64,000 bases of DNA from Sphingopyxis sp. H050 (GTDB lineage Bacteria; Pseudomonadota; Alphaproteobacteria; Sphingomonadales; Sphingomonadaceae). Made by a program: the position numbers and the translations under genes. Below are positions 1 to 9,146 of the stretch, piece by piece. The stretch is taken from the NCBI RefSeq assembly GCF_001468265.1, contig NZ_LNRZ01000008.1, positions 1-64,000 of the forward strand, in the 5' to 3' direction. The notes beneath the pieces were generated by a model. That model ran no database searches. It had not been told where the DNA came from and saw only the letters and a list, made by a program, of their open reading frames with translations. How positions within the stretch are numbered: the first letter of the stretch is position 1; each line of letters starts with the position of its first letter.

Positions 1-1053
1 GCAGCGCAAGGCCATCTTCAACAAACCAGCATCATATTATCCGAAAAGGGGGTCCCTCTTCGACGCCGATCGGGGGTCCCTTTTGAACGCCGTTTGACAC
101 TCCTCGTCAAGGCGATGCTGGGGGACTCCGTTGTCGCAACGGTGCTTCTCCTCGACGGCCTTGAGGCGGAACCCGAGGGCCCGGCGGTCGTCGTCGATGT
201 CGAAGCCCTTGGACTTTGGCCCGACCTCGACCGGCCCGACCTGATTGATGCTTTGTCCCGGCTGATCGCGCCCTTTGACCGCGTCGTCATTGCGTCACGC
301 TTCGAGCATCGCTCCTCATGGTCTGTCTTCTTGCGGGGCCATGATGTCGGCGGTGAGATATTGCTCGACCGCGACCTGCTGCACGGAGCCGTGGCGCTCG
401 GGCGGTATGATCAGCGGGACACAATCGTGCTGTCGCGCGGCCCCCTCGATCTGATCAACCGGCTTCAGAAGCGCCTCCTCGATCTTTTGACCGCGAGCGC
501 CGGCATCATCCTGCTATCACCGGTGCTTCTTCTTGTGGCCGCAGCCATAAAGCTCGAGTCGCCGGGTCCTGTATTTTTTCGCCAATGGCGCGTGGGACAG
601 GGCAACCGGCAGTTCAAGATCTTCAAGTTTCGTTCTATGCGCCAAGAGAGTGGCGATGCCGAAGGCACACAATCCGCGGGCCGCGATGACGCCCGGGTCA
701 CGGGTGTCGGCCGCTTCATACGGCGGACCAGCCTCGACGAGCTTCCTCAGCTTTTCAACGTCCTTCGCGGCGAGATGAGCATGGTTGGGCCGCGGCCCCA
801 CGCGCTTGGATCCACCGCCGGCGACGAGCTGTTCTGGCATGCTTCGAGGCAATATTGGCTTCGGCATGCCTTGAAGCCCGGAATTACTGGGCTTGCGCAG
901 ATCCGCGGCTATCGGGGGGCGACCGAACGGGTCGAAGATTTGGATTTGCGCGTCCGTTGCGATCTTGAGTATCTGTCGAACTGGTCGCTGTTGAGCGATA
1001 TCATGATCCTGTTGAAGACGGTGCGGGTGGTCATTCACAAGAATGCCTACTGA
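1..1053 (+). CDS. Polyprenyl-phosphate sugar phosphotransferase (partial, 5' end outside window)
   Basis: Likely the initiating enzyme of EPS repeat synthesis, moving a sugar-1-phosphate from a UDP-sugar to undecaprenyl phosphate at the inner membrane. The C-terminal half is a clear bacterial sugar transferase domain: a membrane-entry helix (LLDLLTASAGIILLSPVLL), then KIFKFRSM, RRTSLDELPQL, MSMVGPRPH and the KPGITGLAQI block. The frame has no stop back to base 1, so the gene probably starts outside the window; TTG at 94 and ATG at 115 are only internal candidates. Upstream residues resemble the end of the nucleotide-binding-like domain found in full-length family members of about 460 residues. 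The sugar cannot be read from the sequence. The Wzx gene follows after about 85 bp. Confidence 0.88.
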   Translation, partial: AAQGHLQQTSIILSEKGVPLRRRSGVPFERRLTLLVKAMLGDSVVATVLLLDGLEAEPEGPAVVVDVEALGLWPDLDRPDLIDALSRLIAPFDRVVIASRFEHRSSWSVFLRGHDVGGEILLDRDLLHGAVALGRYDQRDTIVLSRGPLDLINRLQKRLLDLLTASAGIILLSPVLLLVAAAIKLESPGPVFFRQWRVGQGNRQFKIFKFRSMRQESGDAEGTQSAGRDDARVTGVGRFIRRTSLDELPQLFNVLRGEMSMVGPRPHALGSTAGDELFWHASRQYWLRHALKPGITGLAQIRGYRGATERVEDLDLRVRCDLEYLSNWSLLSDIMILLKTVRVVIHKNAY

Positions 1054-1137
1054 GCGCGAACCATCCAGGGCGACCTCGTCAGATATGTTTCAATCGAACT
1101 TGCGGTGGCGCATTAGTCCGTCAGCATTCCTGGCCGC

Positions 1138-2523
1138 GTGCTGATGCGCCGCGGCTTATCCATGCCGAGCGCCTGGTTCGGACATTTCAATGCGGTCGGG
1201 TGGATCACCGCAACATATGTGGCCCAGCAGATCATTCGACTTGCTTCAAACGTCGTTCTGGCGTGGCTCCTTGCCCCGGCGCTTTTGGGCACCATGCTGT
1301 TGATCAACACTCTCCGAACCGGAGGTGAGCTGCTTACCGATGTCGGCGTCGGGCAAAGTATCGTCAACAACCCGCGCGGCAACGACCCAGCCTTCTTCAA
1401 CACCGCCTGGACCGTCCAGATTGTGCGTGGAGCGCTCCTGTCGCTGCTTGCACTGGCGCTGACCATTCCGATTGCCCATGCCTATGGCGAGCCCGAACTC
1501 CTCGTGCTCATTCCGGCCGCCGCGCCCATCTTCTTCCTATCCGGCCTCACTTCACCGGCGCGGTTCCTGCTTCAAAAACGGCTTGAAATACGCAAACTCG
1601 CGCTCTTCGATCTTGCAACCGCAATCTTCGGAAGCGGTGTACAGCTGCTTCTCGCATTTTTGATGCCTTCGATTTGGGCACTCATCCTAGCGCTTCTGAT
1701 CGGCGCGTTCGTCCCGATGGTCGCAAGCTTCTTCCTCATCGACTGGCGCATGCATCACTTGCGGTGGGAAAAGGAGGCGGTTCGATCGATTGTCCACTTC
1801 GGCAAGTGGGTGTTCCTCTCATCCCTCGTGTACTTTCTCGCCATGTATTTCGACCGATTGTATCTCGCGGACCTTATCCCCCTTGCACTGCTTGGCGTAT
1901 ACGGCATCGCGCGAACATTCGCCGACGCGTTTACCGAGTTGTTCCAGCGGATGGGAAACTTCCTGATCTTCCCAAAGATTTCCGCGACCGGCCTGCGCGG
2001 CCAGGAATTGCAATCGACCATCAATCCGATGCGTCTTGCTTTGCTGGGCTTGGTAGCGACTGGCCTTGCTCTGGCGGTCGCGCTCGCGGATCAGTTCATC
2101 TACCTCGTTTACGATGCGCGCTATCATGACGCCGGCTTCTTTCTGACTGTCCTGCTTGTCGGGACCTGGTTCGCCATCCTTGCATCCATGGCTGACGCAA
2201 TGATGATGGGGCTCGGGAAGCCATCGGGTGTCGCGTTCGGAAACTGCGTGAAGTTTTTCATCATCCTCGCAGGGCTGCCTATCCTTCTTCCCCGCTACGG
2301 CCTGAATGCGGCCATGGGAGCATTTGTCGTTGCAGAAGCAGCGCGGTACATCGTGGTGACTTGGCGCAAAAGAGGAGCTGGCCTTAGCTTCATTCGGCAG
2401 GACCTTATGCTAACCGTGTCGTTCTTCTTGCTGATCCTGCTATTCCGGGAGGCGGCTTACGCGGTTGGGCTGACGGGCAGCATCAGCGACTGGGCTCGCG
2501 AAGGGATCCAAGTGAATGGTTGA
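1138..2523 (+). CDS. Wzx-type oligosaccharide flippase (MATE/MOP superfamily)
   Basis: An integral membrane protein of 461 residues with about 12 hydrophobic segments along its whole length, the typical size and layout of Wzx/RfbX flippases that turn undecaprenyl-linked repeat units to the periplasmic face. The N-terminal stretch (GWITATYVAQQIIRLASNVV, then LLAPALLGTMLLINT) resembles the first helices of the polysaccharide biosynthesis family. The called start is GTG; ATG at 1144 and 1162 are in-frame alternatives. It lies between the sugar transferase and a glycosyltransferase on the same strand, fitting the Wzx/Wzy pathway that the Wzy-like gene at 28.3 kb completes. Confidence 0.85.
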   Translation: MLMRRGLSMPSAWFGHFNAVGWITATYVAQQIIRLASNVVLAWLLAPALLGTMLLINTLRTGGELLTDVGVGQSIVNNPRGNDPAFFNTAWTVQIVRGALLSLLALALTIPIAHAYGEPELLVLIPAAAPIFFLSGLTSPARFLLQKRLEIRKLALFDLATAIFGSGVQLLLAFLMPSIWALILALLIGAFVPMVASFFLIDWRMHHLRWEKEAVRSIVHFGKWVFLSSLVYFLAMYFDRLYLADLIPLALLGVYGIARTFADAFTELFQRMGNFLIFPKISATGLRGQELQSTINPMRLALLGLVATGLALAVALADQFIYLVYDARYHDAGFFLTVLLVGTWFAILASMADAMMMGLGKPSGVAFGNCVKFFIILAGLPILLPRYGLNAAMGAFVVAEAARYIVVTWRKRGAGLSFIRQDLMLTVSFFLLILLFREAAYAVGLTGSISDWAREGIQVNG

Positions 2524-2618
2524 AGAACGACGCAAGCGGTTGGCGCCCCGTGCGATGCCAAGGGCAGGCCGCGATCGGGCGACGCCGAGCGGGGCACACC
2601 GAGTATGACAATCCGGAC

Positions 2619-3797
2619 ATGAGCATTGCCTACCTCGTCAGCGATTATCACGCCGCATCGCACACCTTCGTTCGACGCGAGGTCTCGGCGCTACGAGCGC
2701 TAGGTATCGATGTCCTGCCCTTCAGCATTCAACCGGGCTCACAGATGGACGGCGCTCAGAATATTCTGGGCCGCCCGGCTCATCACTATCTGGCGGCGCT
2801 TTTGTCGGCGCTGTTCCGGCAACCGTTAAAGTTGCTCTCATGCTGGCGGCTGTCGCTTAGGCATCGGGTAAGCGGGATCCGACCTTTGATCTGGTCCCAG
2901 TTTCATTTTCTGGAGGCTGTTCTTTTGGCGCGCCTTCTGCACCGGCAAGGGGTCCGCCACCTTCACAATCATTTCGCGAACAGCGGCGCAACCGTGGGCA
3001 TGCTCGCCGCGGGTCTGGCCGGCATACCGTGGAGCGTTACGCTCCATGGCATTTCCGAGACAGATTATCCGGCGGGCCCGCTTCTGGGTGAGAAGATCGA
3101 ACGCGCAGCTTTTGTCGCCTGTGCGTCCTATTTCATGCGGGCGCAGGCGATGCGTCTCGTCGACGCCGACCAGTGGGGCAAAATGCACATCGTTCGCTGC
3201 GGCATCGATCTTTCGATTCTGCCTGGGAACAAGATGGCGCCAGCGCGAACCGACGACCCGGTGAAATTCATCAGCGTAGGCCGCCTTTCGCCGGAAAAGG
3301 GCTATCACGGCCTTCTGACCGCATTGGCGCGTCTCCGGGATCAAGGGCAGGATTTCTCGCTGACCATCGTTGGTGGAGGACCTTCGTCGCGGTCCATTCG
3401 CGCCGCGGCAGCTGCGCTGAACTTGATGGACCGTATCCAATTTACTGGCCCCCTTCCCGAAGACGCGACCCTCGCCGAAATCTCCAATGCGGACATCCTG
3501 ATCCTGCCCAGCCTGATGGAGGGATTGCCGGTCGTCCTGATTGAAGCGCTGGCGCTCGGTCGGCCTGTAATCGCGAGTTGCGTTGCCGGCATCCCCGAAC
3601 TTGTCGAAGATGGGCAGACCGGTTGGCTGTTCCCGCCGTCAGATTGGCAGCAGCTCGATCACCGGATTGGCGATGCCCTCGACGCCCGCGCTTCTTGGCA
3701 CCAAATGGGCGAGGCAGGGCGAGACCGGGTGAAAGCAGACTTTCGGAGTGACGTTTCAGCTGCTCGCATGGCGCGCCTGTTCGAGGCGGCGTCCTGA
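2619..3797 (+). CDS. GT4-family glycosyltransferase
   Basis: A cytoplasmic retaining glycosyltransferase with GT-B fold, probably adding one sugar of the EPS repeat. The N-terminal domain has LHNHFANSGATVG and SVTLHG. The C-terminal nucleotide-sugar domain begins near KFISVGRLSPEKGY and contains the EX7E pair in MEGLPVVLIEALALG. ATG at 2619 is preferred over the upstream TTG at 2520 because the family starts with a short beta-strand (MSIAYLVSDYHAASHTFVRR) and the 33 extra residues look non-conserved. About 392 residues, normal for the family. Donor and acceptor are not determinable. Its end is 13 bp from the convergent GT2 gene. Confidence 0.85.
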   Translation: MSIAYLVSDYHAASHTFVRREVSALRALGIDVLPFSIQPGSQMDGAQNILGRPAHHYLAALLSALFRQPLKLLSCWRLSLRHRVSGIRPLIWSQFHFLEAVLLARLLHRQGVRHLHNHFANSGATVGMLAAGLAGIPWSVTLHGISETDYPAGPLLGEKIERAAFVACASYFMRAQAMRLVDADQWGKMHIVRCGIDLSILPGNKMAPARTDDPVKFISVGRLSPEKGYHGLLTALARLRDQGQDFSLTIVGGGPSSRSIRAAAAALNLMDRIQFTGPLPEDATLAEISNADILILPSLMEGLPVVLIEALALGRPVIASCVAGIPELVEDGQTGWLFPPSDWQQLDHRIGDALDARASWHQMGEAGRDRVKADFRSDVSAARMARLFEAAS

Positions 3798-3810
3798 TAG
3801 ATCCGCGTGG

Positions 3811-4845
3811 CTACCAGTATCTGGCGGCGCCTCTTTTTTTCAAAAGCCGGTTCGCCTCGACGCTGGGCCAGATGTTGAGCAAGGTTGCGCCGATCGAGAA
3901 GGGCGCGCGGGCAAGGGCCCTGCCCACCCCCACACCCCGGAGATTGTGCAGTCGCCAGGTCAGCATTCGCGAGGGCAAGGCCCACGCCTTGCCGCGGACG
4001 TTTGCCGCGACGAGCCGGTCAATCCATTCGGGATCATCTAAGTTGAGCTGCTGAATATACGCGCCGACGTGGCGCTCGTGTTTCCCCGCCCAGAGATGCT
4101 CGAAGATCCATCCGTTTATGGTGGTGCCAAGGGTCATCCGGCGCTCGTGCCGGAAGAAACCGGCGACGCTGTGCGCCTCGAAATAATGGGTGGGCTCCGG
4201 CATGCGCGCTATTCTTTCCAGCCGCGCCGGCTCCGTGAAACCATTTGTGTGGATCATCGCCGACAGCACCCCGTCCTCTCCCGGCGTCGGCACGGGCAGC
4301 CATATTTTCCGCAACTCCCGCATTCGTGCGGCATAGAGGGATCCGTTGATTGCATGAGGTGCGGGTGTCTGACTGGAAACTTTCAAGGAAAACCAGTCTA
4401 TGGCGGTCTTCCGCGCTTTCTTGGCGATATCCTTTACGGGAAAACCTGACACTGCGATCAGTTGGCTGTCGCCAAGGAGCCGCGCTGCAAGCTCGCTGAG
4501 GACGTTCTCGTGGCGGAACTGGATGTCGGCGTCGAGAAAGATCACGATATCGCACGCGGGATCGAGAAGCTCATGAACCGCGAGGTTCCACGACCGCGCT
4601 TTTCCGCCCTCTGGCGTATCGTGAATCGTCCACCGAACGGCTGAATTCTCGAAAGCTTTCGCTGCGGCGCTTTCGGCGATGGCTGCGGTACCGTCGTTCG
4701 AGCCGTTGCTCACGATCAGCAAATCGCCTGTATGACCGCGCGAAAGCAGCGTCTGCACGGCAAGCTGATGAAGCAGAAGGCCGATCGTGTCCCCTTCGTT
4801 CCGTGCGATTACGCAGATCGCGATGCGGGGATTTCCGGACGACAA
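3811..4845 (-). CDS. GT2-family glycosyltransferase
   Basis: A GT-A fold glycosyltransferase of 344 residues. The N-terminus has the family nucleotide-binding signature (AICVIARNEGDTIGLLLHQL, then LLIVSNGSNDGT) and a metal-binding DxD in IVIFLDADIQF near residue 105. A GEDG motif lies mid-protein where acceptor-binding acidic residues occur. There is no strong transmembrane cluster, so it probably acts at the cytoplasmic face on lipid-linked intermediates. It is the distal gene of the minus-strand group whose upstream genes encode the kinase, chain-length protein, barrel and Wza-like protein, separated from the kinase by 59 bp. Donor sugar unknown. Confidence 0.82.
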   Translation of the reverse strand: MSSGNPRIAICVIARNEGDTIGLLLHQLAVQTLLSRGHTGDLLIVSNGSNDGTAAIAESAAAKAFENSAVRWTIHDTPEGGKARSWNLAVHELLDPACDIVIFLDADIQFRHENVLSELAARLLGDSQLIAVSGFPVKDIAKKARKTAIDWFSLKVSSQTPAPHAINGSLYAARMRELRKIWLPVPTPGEDGVLSAMIHTNGFTEPARLERIARMPEPTHYFEAHSVAGFFRHERRMTLGTTINGWIFEHLWAGKHERHVGAYIQQLNLDDPEWIDRLVAANVRGKAWALPSRMLTWRLHNLRGVGVGRALARAPFSIGATLLNIWPSVEANRLLKKRGAARYW

Positions 4846-4904
4846 CGCCTTAGCCTTATGAAATGGCGGCAGTGGGCCGCCGACATTTGAGCCGCAGTGT
4901 GACG

Positions 4905-5717
4905 CTAATCCGTGCCGTCGGCCGCATCGTCCGTTGCCTCATAATATTTCCCATAATGGCCGGTGCCGTAACCATAGCCGTAGCTATCGGCAAAGCCCCC
5001 CTCGTAGCGATTGAGGACCGAACCGATACAGGGTGTCGGATGAAGCATAGCGAGAACATCCTGCACGTGCTTGCGCGTGGTCCGGCCGCTATCGACGACG
5101 AGCAGATACCCATCGAGATGCTCAAGGCTTATCATGGCGTCGTCGTTAGCAAAGGCGGGAGGAAGATCGAACAGGATAATTGCCGCTTCGCACCTGTTTC
5201 GAAATATCTCGATCATTTCTGCAAATCGCTCGCCAGCAAGCAGTTCCGCGGTGTTGCGCTTGCGCCGGACGGCGGGGAACAATCCGAGCTGGGTGCCCTC
5301 GATCCTGACGCCGACCTGCGTCAAGTCCACGACCTCGCCCTCGAGAAAGCTCTCGATCCCCTGCTCGGTTACCAAACCAATTTCCTCAGCAAGCGAGGCG
5401 CGCCGTATATCGAGGTCGACGAGAAAGACCGGTTGTTCGGTCACGCGGGCGAGCGAGCTGGCAAGATTCAGCGAAAGATAAGACTTCCCGGCGGCTGGCG
5501 TCGCCGATGTGGTTCCAACGAGGCGAAACCCCTTTTCCTTCGTCTTCTTTGCCAAGCTGGTGCGCAGCAAATTGAAGGGGCGTGCGCGAATATCGCGGCT
5601 GTCGAAGCCGACGAGCTTGTGCGAGCTGATTCTCGACTTCTCTGGCGTAAAGACAGGCAAGTCTGCCAAACGCAGTGTGTCGCGGCTATTCAGAGTGGTC
5701 GGGTCGGCGTCGGCCAT
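4905..5717 (-). CDS. CpsD/CapB-type tyrosine kinase (BY-kinase) for EPS
   Basis: The cytoplasmic kinase half of a split Wzc-type system that controls EPS polymerisation and export by cycles of tyrosine autophosphorylation. Visible motifs are Walker A (TTSATPAAGKSYLSLN, residues about 69-84), Walker A' (VFLVDLDIRR, 97-106) and a Walker B-like IILFDLPPAF. The C-terminus is a tyrosine cluster (SYGYGYGTGHYGKYY), as expected for a BY-kinase phosphorylation tail. It is 23 bp downstream of the chain-length gene on the same strand, its likely activator. In Gram-negatives the two halves are often fused; here they are separate. An antisense open frame here is a codon-usage shadow. Confidence 0.88.
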   Translation of the reverse strand: MADADPTTLNSRDTLRLADLPVFTPEKSRISSHKLVGFDSRDIRARPFNLLRTSLAKKTKEKGFRLVGTTSATPAAGKSYLSLNLASSLARVTEQPVFLVDLDIRRASLAEEIGLVTEQGIESFLEGEVVDLTQVGVRIEGTQLGLFPAVRRKRNTAELLAGERFAEMIEIFRNRCEAAIILFDLPPAFANDDAMISLEHLDGYLLVVDSGRTTRKHVQDVLAMLHPTPCIGSVLNRYEGGFADSYGYGYGTGHYGKYYEATDDAADGTD

Positions 5718-5740
5718 TATCGTACCTTAGAAATCGGACG

Positions 5741-7177
5741 TCAGGATCGTCGGAGCGGGACGAATCTCCGCCAACCGCGAATGGGGACGCGAGTGAGTTC
5801 GATCACCGGGATGATGCCTAGTGGCGAGGCGCCGAGGATTGATTTCAGTGCCGCCGGATCCCGAATTGGACGCAGGAGAAGTTCAACCGCGAACGCAAGC
5901 AGGAAACCCAAGCCTAAGCCTCCGCCGAGGCCGATCGCCGCAAGCAGCAAACGATTGGGCCAGCTCGGCTTGTCGGGGATCACAGGCGGCTCGACGACCG
6001 AGAGACGCTCGGCCAGTTGCTCATCTTCAGCCCTTACGCCCGAGCGCGCCGCCATCAGCTGCTTTTGGACCTGCTCATACTGGGTGTTGAGCGCGGAAAG
6101 ACGCTGCTGCAGTTCACCCAACTGCTGCTGCACCAGCGGCGCGCGTGCCTGAGCCGCAAGGCGCGAGCTGACCTGAGCGTTTTCCTGCGCCTTCGCGGCG
6201 CGGAGGCTCGCGATCTGCGAATTGTTGAAGGCGATCTGCTCGTCGATCGATTCCAGAGGCAGCTTTTGCGTGTTGTCCTTTGCAAGGCGTTTGGCCTCCG
6301 CCAAGGCCTGCTTGGCGATGATCACATCAGGATGCGTTTCCGCATAGACTGCTCGCGCCGACGCCAACCTCTGTTCCGCGCCGACAACGATCGGATCGCG
6401 CGTGTCGCTGGTCTGGGCGTTGTTGCGCTGAAGGATCAGGGACTGATTGTCGCGCTGCAGTGCTGCGATCTGCACGTCATAACCGCCGGCGCCGCCGCTG
6501 ATCATCATTCCGCCGCTGGTCAGCACGCCGCCATTCTGCGACGTCACGGCCGCGATCTGATCCTGCAGTGTTCCAATTTGCTGCTCAAGGCCAGTGGCCT
6601 GATCGCTGAGGAACTGGACGGTATTCGTCGCCTGCTCCGCATTCCCGCGGGCGTCGAGCTGCAGGATACGGTCCATAAGGTCTTGGGCGACTGCCTGAGT
6701 TTGCGCCGGCTGGGAATATTCAAACGCGAGTTCGAATGCGATCGTCCGCTGGTCGGGGCGGTTTGTCTGGGCGACCACTTCAGTCGGCGCGAGACTGATC
6801 GATTTGCGCATTTTCTCGACAATCTCGGACAGCGGCTTGCGTTTGCGCTCGCTGGTATAGAGTCCGTGGCGCTCGATCAGTTCGATGAGGTCGGGCCGGG
6901 CGGTCACCTGCTGCTGAATCGCGGCGATGCGGCGATCGATCACGTCGTTGCGAGTGTCGATGCCGATGACATCCTCGGGAAGCTGAGGCGATTCCACGAG
7001 CATGATGGCATTCGAGCGGTAGCTCGGGGGAATAAGCAGCGCCGCCGCCAGCGCAGCAATCGCGCCGACGACCGTCGGGACGATGATCCACCATTTGCGT
7101 TGCCACAAAATCGAAGGAAGCTGACCGAGAAAGTTCCCGCCGCCCGTTCCTTCTTCAAGCACGTCCATCGGATCCAT
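5741..7177 (-). CDS. GumC/Wzz-type chain-length determinant protein
   Basis: An inner-membrane polysaccharide co-polymerase with a large periplasmic coiled coil. An N-terminal transmembrane helix (WWIIVPTVVGAIAALAAALL, about residues 29-48) opens the Wzz domain. A long Gln/Ala-rich coiled-coil region follows, and a second helix (LLLAAIGLGGGLGLGFLLAF) lies near residue 425. The family's usual Pro-rich segment precedes that helix (PPVIPDKPSWPNRL). It has no ATPase domain; the separate kinase downstream supplies it. Its ATG overlaps the stop of the upstream barrel gene by one base (TGATG), indicating translational coupling. It likely sets polymer length and bridges Wzy, the kinase and the outer-membrane exporter. 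Confidence 0.88.
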   Translation of the reverse strand: MDPMDVLEEGTGGGNFLGQLPSILWQRKWWIIVPTVVGAIAALAAALLIPPSYRSNAIMLVESPQLPEDVIGIDTRNDVIDRRIAAIQQQVTARPDLIELIERHGLYTSERKRKPLSEIVEKMRKSISLAPTEVVAQTNRPDQRTIAFELAFEYSQPAQTQAVAQDLMDRILQLDARGNAEQATNTVQFLSDQATGLEQQIGTLQDQIAAVTSQNGGVLTSGGMMISGGAGGYDVQIAALQRDNQSLILQRNNAQTSDTRDPIVVGAEQRLASARAVYAETHPDVIIAKQALAEAKRLAKDNTQKLPLESIDEQIAFNNSQIASLRAAKAQENAQVSSRLAAQARAPLVQQQLGELQQRLSALNTQYEQVQKQLMAARSGVRAEDEQLAERLSVVEPPVIPDKPSWPNRLLLAAIGLGGGLGLGFLLAFAVELLLRPIRDPAALKSILGASPLGIIPVIELTRVPIRGWRRFVPLRRS

Positions 7178-8388
7178 CAGCCGAGCTTTCCGAAGCGAAC
7201 CGTTACGCCAGCCATGATCGAAGCGTTGGATCTCGAACGCTGCGTATCGCCAAAGATTCTGGTGTAGCTGGGCGACACAGTGAAGGTCATCCGGTCATTC
7301 AACTTGCGGCTGTAAGTTGCGCTCACGCCCACGACCTCGCTGATCACAGTTTGCAAAGGCAGAACGACATTGGTGCCCTGGTTCGTCTTACCGTACCGAC
7401 CGGCAAAGGATATCCGATCCTTCTCGGTGAGAACCAGATCATAGTTGGCTGCCACTGCGGTAACCGAGGAAACGCCGCCAAGCGCCGTCGGCTGGGAGCT
7501 TCTGCTTGCGCTGATGCACAGATTCTGGCCCGGCCCACGATTGCAAAGTCCGACACTTCCCGAAAACGACGTCCGCTTGGCGTCAGACGCTGTTCCAATG
7601 TCGGTTATGACGTAAGAAATACCTGCGCTGGCAACGAACGTCAGCCGCGAGGTGAGTTGCTGCCGCAAACCTAGTTGGGGACTGATGATCCTGCTGTCCC
7701 CTGTATTCCGGCCAAGATAATTTACCGTGCCGGCCTGAACGGCGGCGGTCAGCGACATACGCTCGTTCAGTTTGCGCTCGTATCCGACCTGCGCTGAAAG
7801 ATTGCGGTAATCAAATCCGACGCCGTTGTCGAAAAACGACCCTGTGATCGAAGCGCCGGCGTTGACCGAACTGACCTCATCGATCGCGTGCGAGACATCG
7901 ACCGAACCGCTCGCCGATTGGGTGCGGCTCCGAATGCCGGCGATCGTCGTGTCGACCGGAGGGATTACGGGGATCGGATCATCCGGCGGGGTCAGCGGAT
8001 TCTCAGAGGGCAGAAAGAAATTGTCCTGGAGGGCCGATCGCAGCGACTGAAACGAGGACGAAAGGCTGAGGGTCGTTTTCTCGTCGAGTTGGCGATTGCT
8101 GGAGACGCCGATCCGCCCCGAAAGATCGTTGCCATAGCGGTTTGTATATTGCGCGACGCGGATTTCGCCATCGATCGCGGTCTGGCCCACCTCATCCTGC
8201 CACAGGATGAGTGGCCGAACGTTGAGATTTGCGGCACCCGCCGTTTCCTTGTCGACATAAAGGAACGGGTTGGTGGAAACCGAGCCTCCGACGGAGACAT
8301 CAACCGTGACTTGCGGCGCCTGTGCAAAGGCCGCCGCTGGAAAGCCGGAAGCAGCCAGCAAGAGCGTCGAGGATGCGAACTTCCTCAT
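7177..8388 (-). CDS. Outer-membrane beta-barrel protein of the EPS export operon
   Basis: A predicted secreted beta-barrel of 403 residues. A signal peptide (MRKFASSTLLLAASGFPAAAFAQ) is followed by alternating amphipathic strands rich in aromatic, Ser, Thr and Gly residues; the last segment is ASIMAGVTVRFGKLG. ATG 8388 is chosen over the GTG five codons upstream because a GGGGGAA ribosome site lies just before it. It sits between the Wza-like export gene and the chain-length gene, so it may form the outer-membrane pore or an assembly factor for the polymer, comparable to Wzp-type barrels reported in myxobacterial EPS pathways. Strand count and function are inference. Confidence 0.72.
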   Translation of the reverse strand: MRKFASSTLLLAASGFPAAAFAQAPQVTVDVSVGGSVSTNPFLYVDKETAGAANLNVRPLILWQDEVGQTAIDGEIRVAQYTNRYGNDLSGRIGVSSNRQLDEKTTLSLSSSFQSLRSALQDNFFLPSENPLTPPDDPIPVIPPVDTTIAGIRSRTQSASGSVDVSHAIDEVSSVNAGASITGSFFDNGVGFDYRNLSAQVGYERKLNERMSLTAAVQAGTVNYLGRNTGDSRIISPQLGLRQQLTSRLTFVASAGISYVITDIGTASDAKRTSFSGSVGLCNRGPGQNLCISASRSSQPTALGGVSSVTAVAANYDLVLTEKDRISFAGRYGKTNQGTNVVLPLQTVISEVVGVSATYSRKLNDRMTFTVSPSYTRIFGDTQRSRSNASIMAGVTVRFGKLG

Positions 8389-8407
8389 GAAAAATTCCCC
8401 CACCGCC

Positions 8408-9076
8408 TCAAGGAACGATCACAGTATCACCTGTTTCGATCCGAAGAATATTGGCACGCGCGATGTCGTTCGCGTCTGCGCCCATTTTGAACAGCGGAGC
8501 AAGGCGCACGCGCACCGTTCTCAATTCGTCACCCGCCTTGCGAATGATCACCACATTGTCAAGATTTGCAAACTCGCTGGGGCCGCCCGCCATGCTCAGC
8601 GCCTCGAGCACGTTGATGTAACGACCGGGCGTGAAGGTCCCCGGCGACTTTACGCGCCCCATAACCGAAAACTGAAGTCCCGCCGGTTGGACGACCGAGA
8701 CGGTGACTTGCGGCACCTGCCCCCGATATTGGTCGCGCAAACCGAGCGTGATCAGCGTCTCGACCTCGCTCGGCATATAGCCTTGGGCAACGATCTTTCC
8801 GACGAGCGGAAAAGCAATCGTGCCATCGGGAAGGACTTTTACCTTCCGCTGCAGGCGTTCCTCGCCCCAAACATAGATTTCCAGTTCGTCGCCAGCGTTG
8901 ATGCGATAGGCGGTGGCGCGAACGGTGCTCGGCGGCGGAGCGACGAGCGGCGGAGCCGGGACGGGCGCTTCTGCGGCGTCGGCCGAACGCTCGTCAGCGG
9001 CCGCGGTTTGAGCAGAGGCTAGGCTCGGCGCAGCAAGCGTCATGGCCAATCCGACCGTAATCAGTAATCTCATCAT
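8408..9076 (-). CDS. Wza-like polysaccharide export protein (PES plus one SLBB domain)
   Basis: A periplasmic or outer-membrane export protein for EPS. It has a signal peptide (MMRLLITVGLAMTLAAPSLASA) without a lipobox cysteine, a proline-rich linker, the polysaccharide export domain starting AYRINAGDELEIYVWGE, and a single SLBB domain (FSVMGRVKSPGTFTPGRYIN). The protein stops at GDTVIVP, right at the end of the SLBB fold, so it lacks the C-terminal amphipathic helix that forms the outer-membrane pore in E. coli Wza. ATG 9076 (alternative 9073) is supported by AGGGTGG upstream; an in-frame ATG at 9148 would add a non-signal leader. It heads the minus-strand group running to 3811. Confidence 0.85.
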   Translation of the reverse strand: MMRLLITVGLAMTLAAPSLASAQTAAADERSADAAEAPVPAPPLVAPPPSTVRATAYRINAGDELEIYVWGEERLQRKVKVLPDGTIAFPLVGKIVAQGYMPSEVETLITLGLRDQYRGQVPQVTVSVVQPAGLQFSVMGRVKSPGTFTPGRYINVLEALSMAGGPSEFANLDNVVIIRKAGDELRTVRVRLAPLFKMGADANDIARANILRIETGDTVIVP

Positions 9077-9146
9077 TCGGATAGCCACCCTGCAGCGCTC
9101 GGAGTGAGCGGTCGACATAAGATCATGCAACATTATAAGACGCGCC

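Noticed and set aside
50-81. Direct repeat GGGGGTCCCT near the left edge
   Set aside because: It falls inside the open frame of the sugar transferase and encodes a repeated Gly-Val-Pro; no sign of an attachment site or regulatory role.
4863-6152. Plus-strand ORF of 429 codons opposite the kinase and chain-length genes
   Set aside because: Shadow frame produced by GC-rich codon use; the minus strand encodes complete, motif-bearing proteins.
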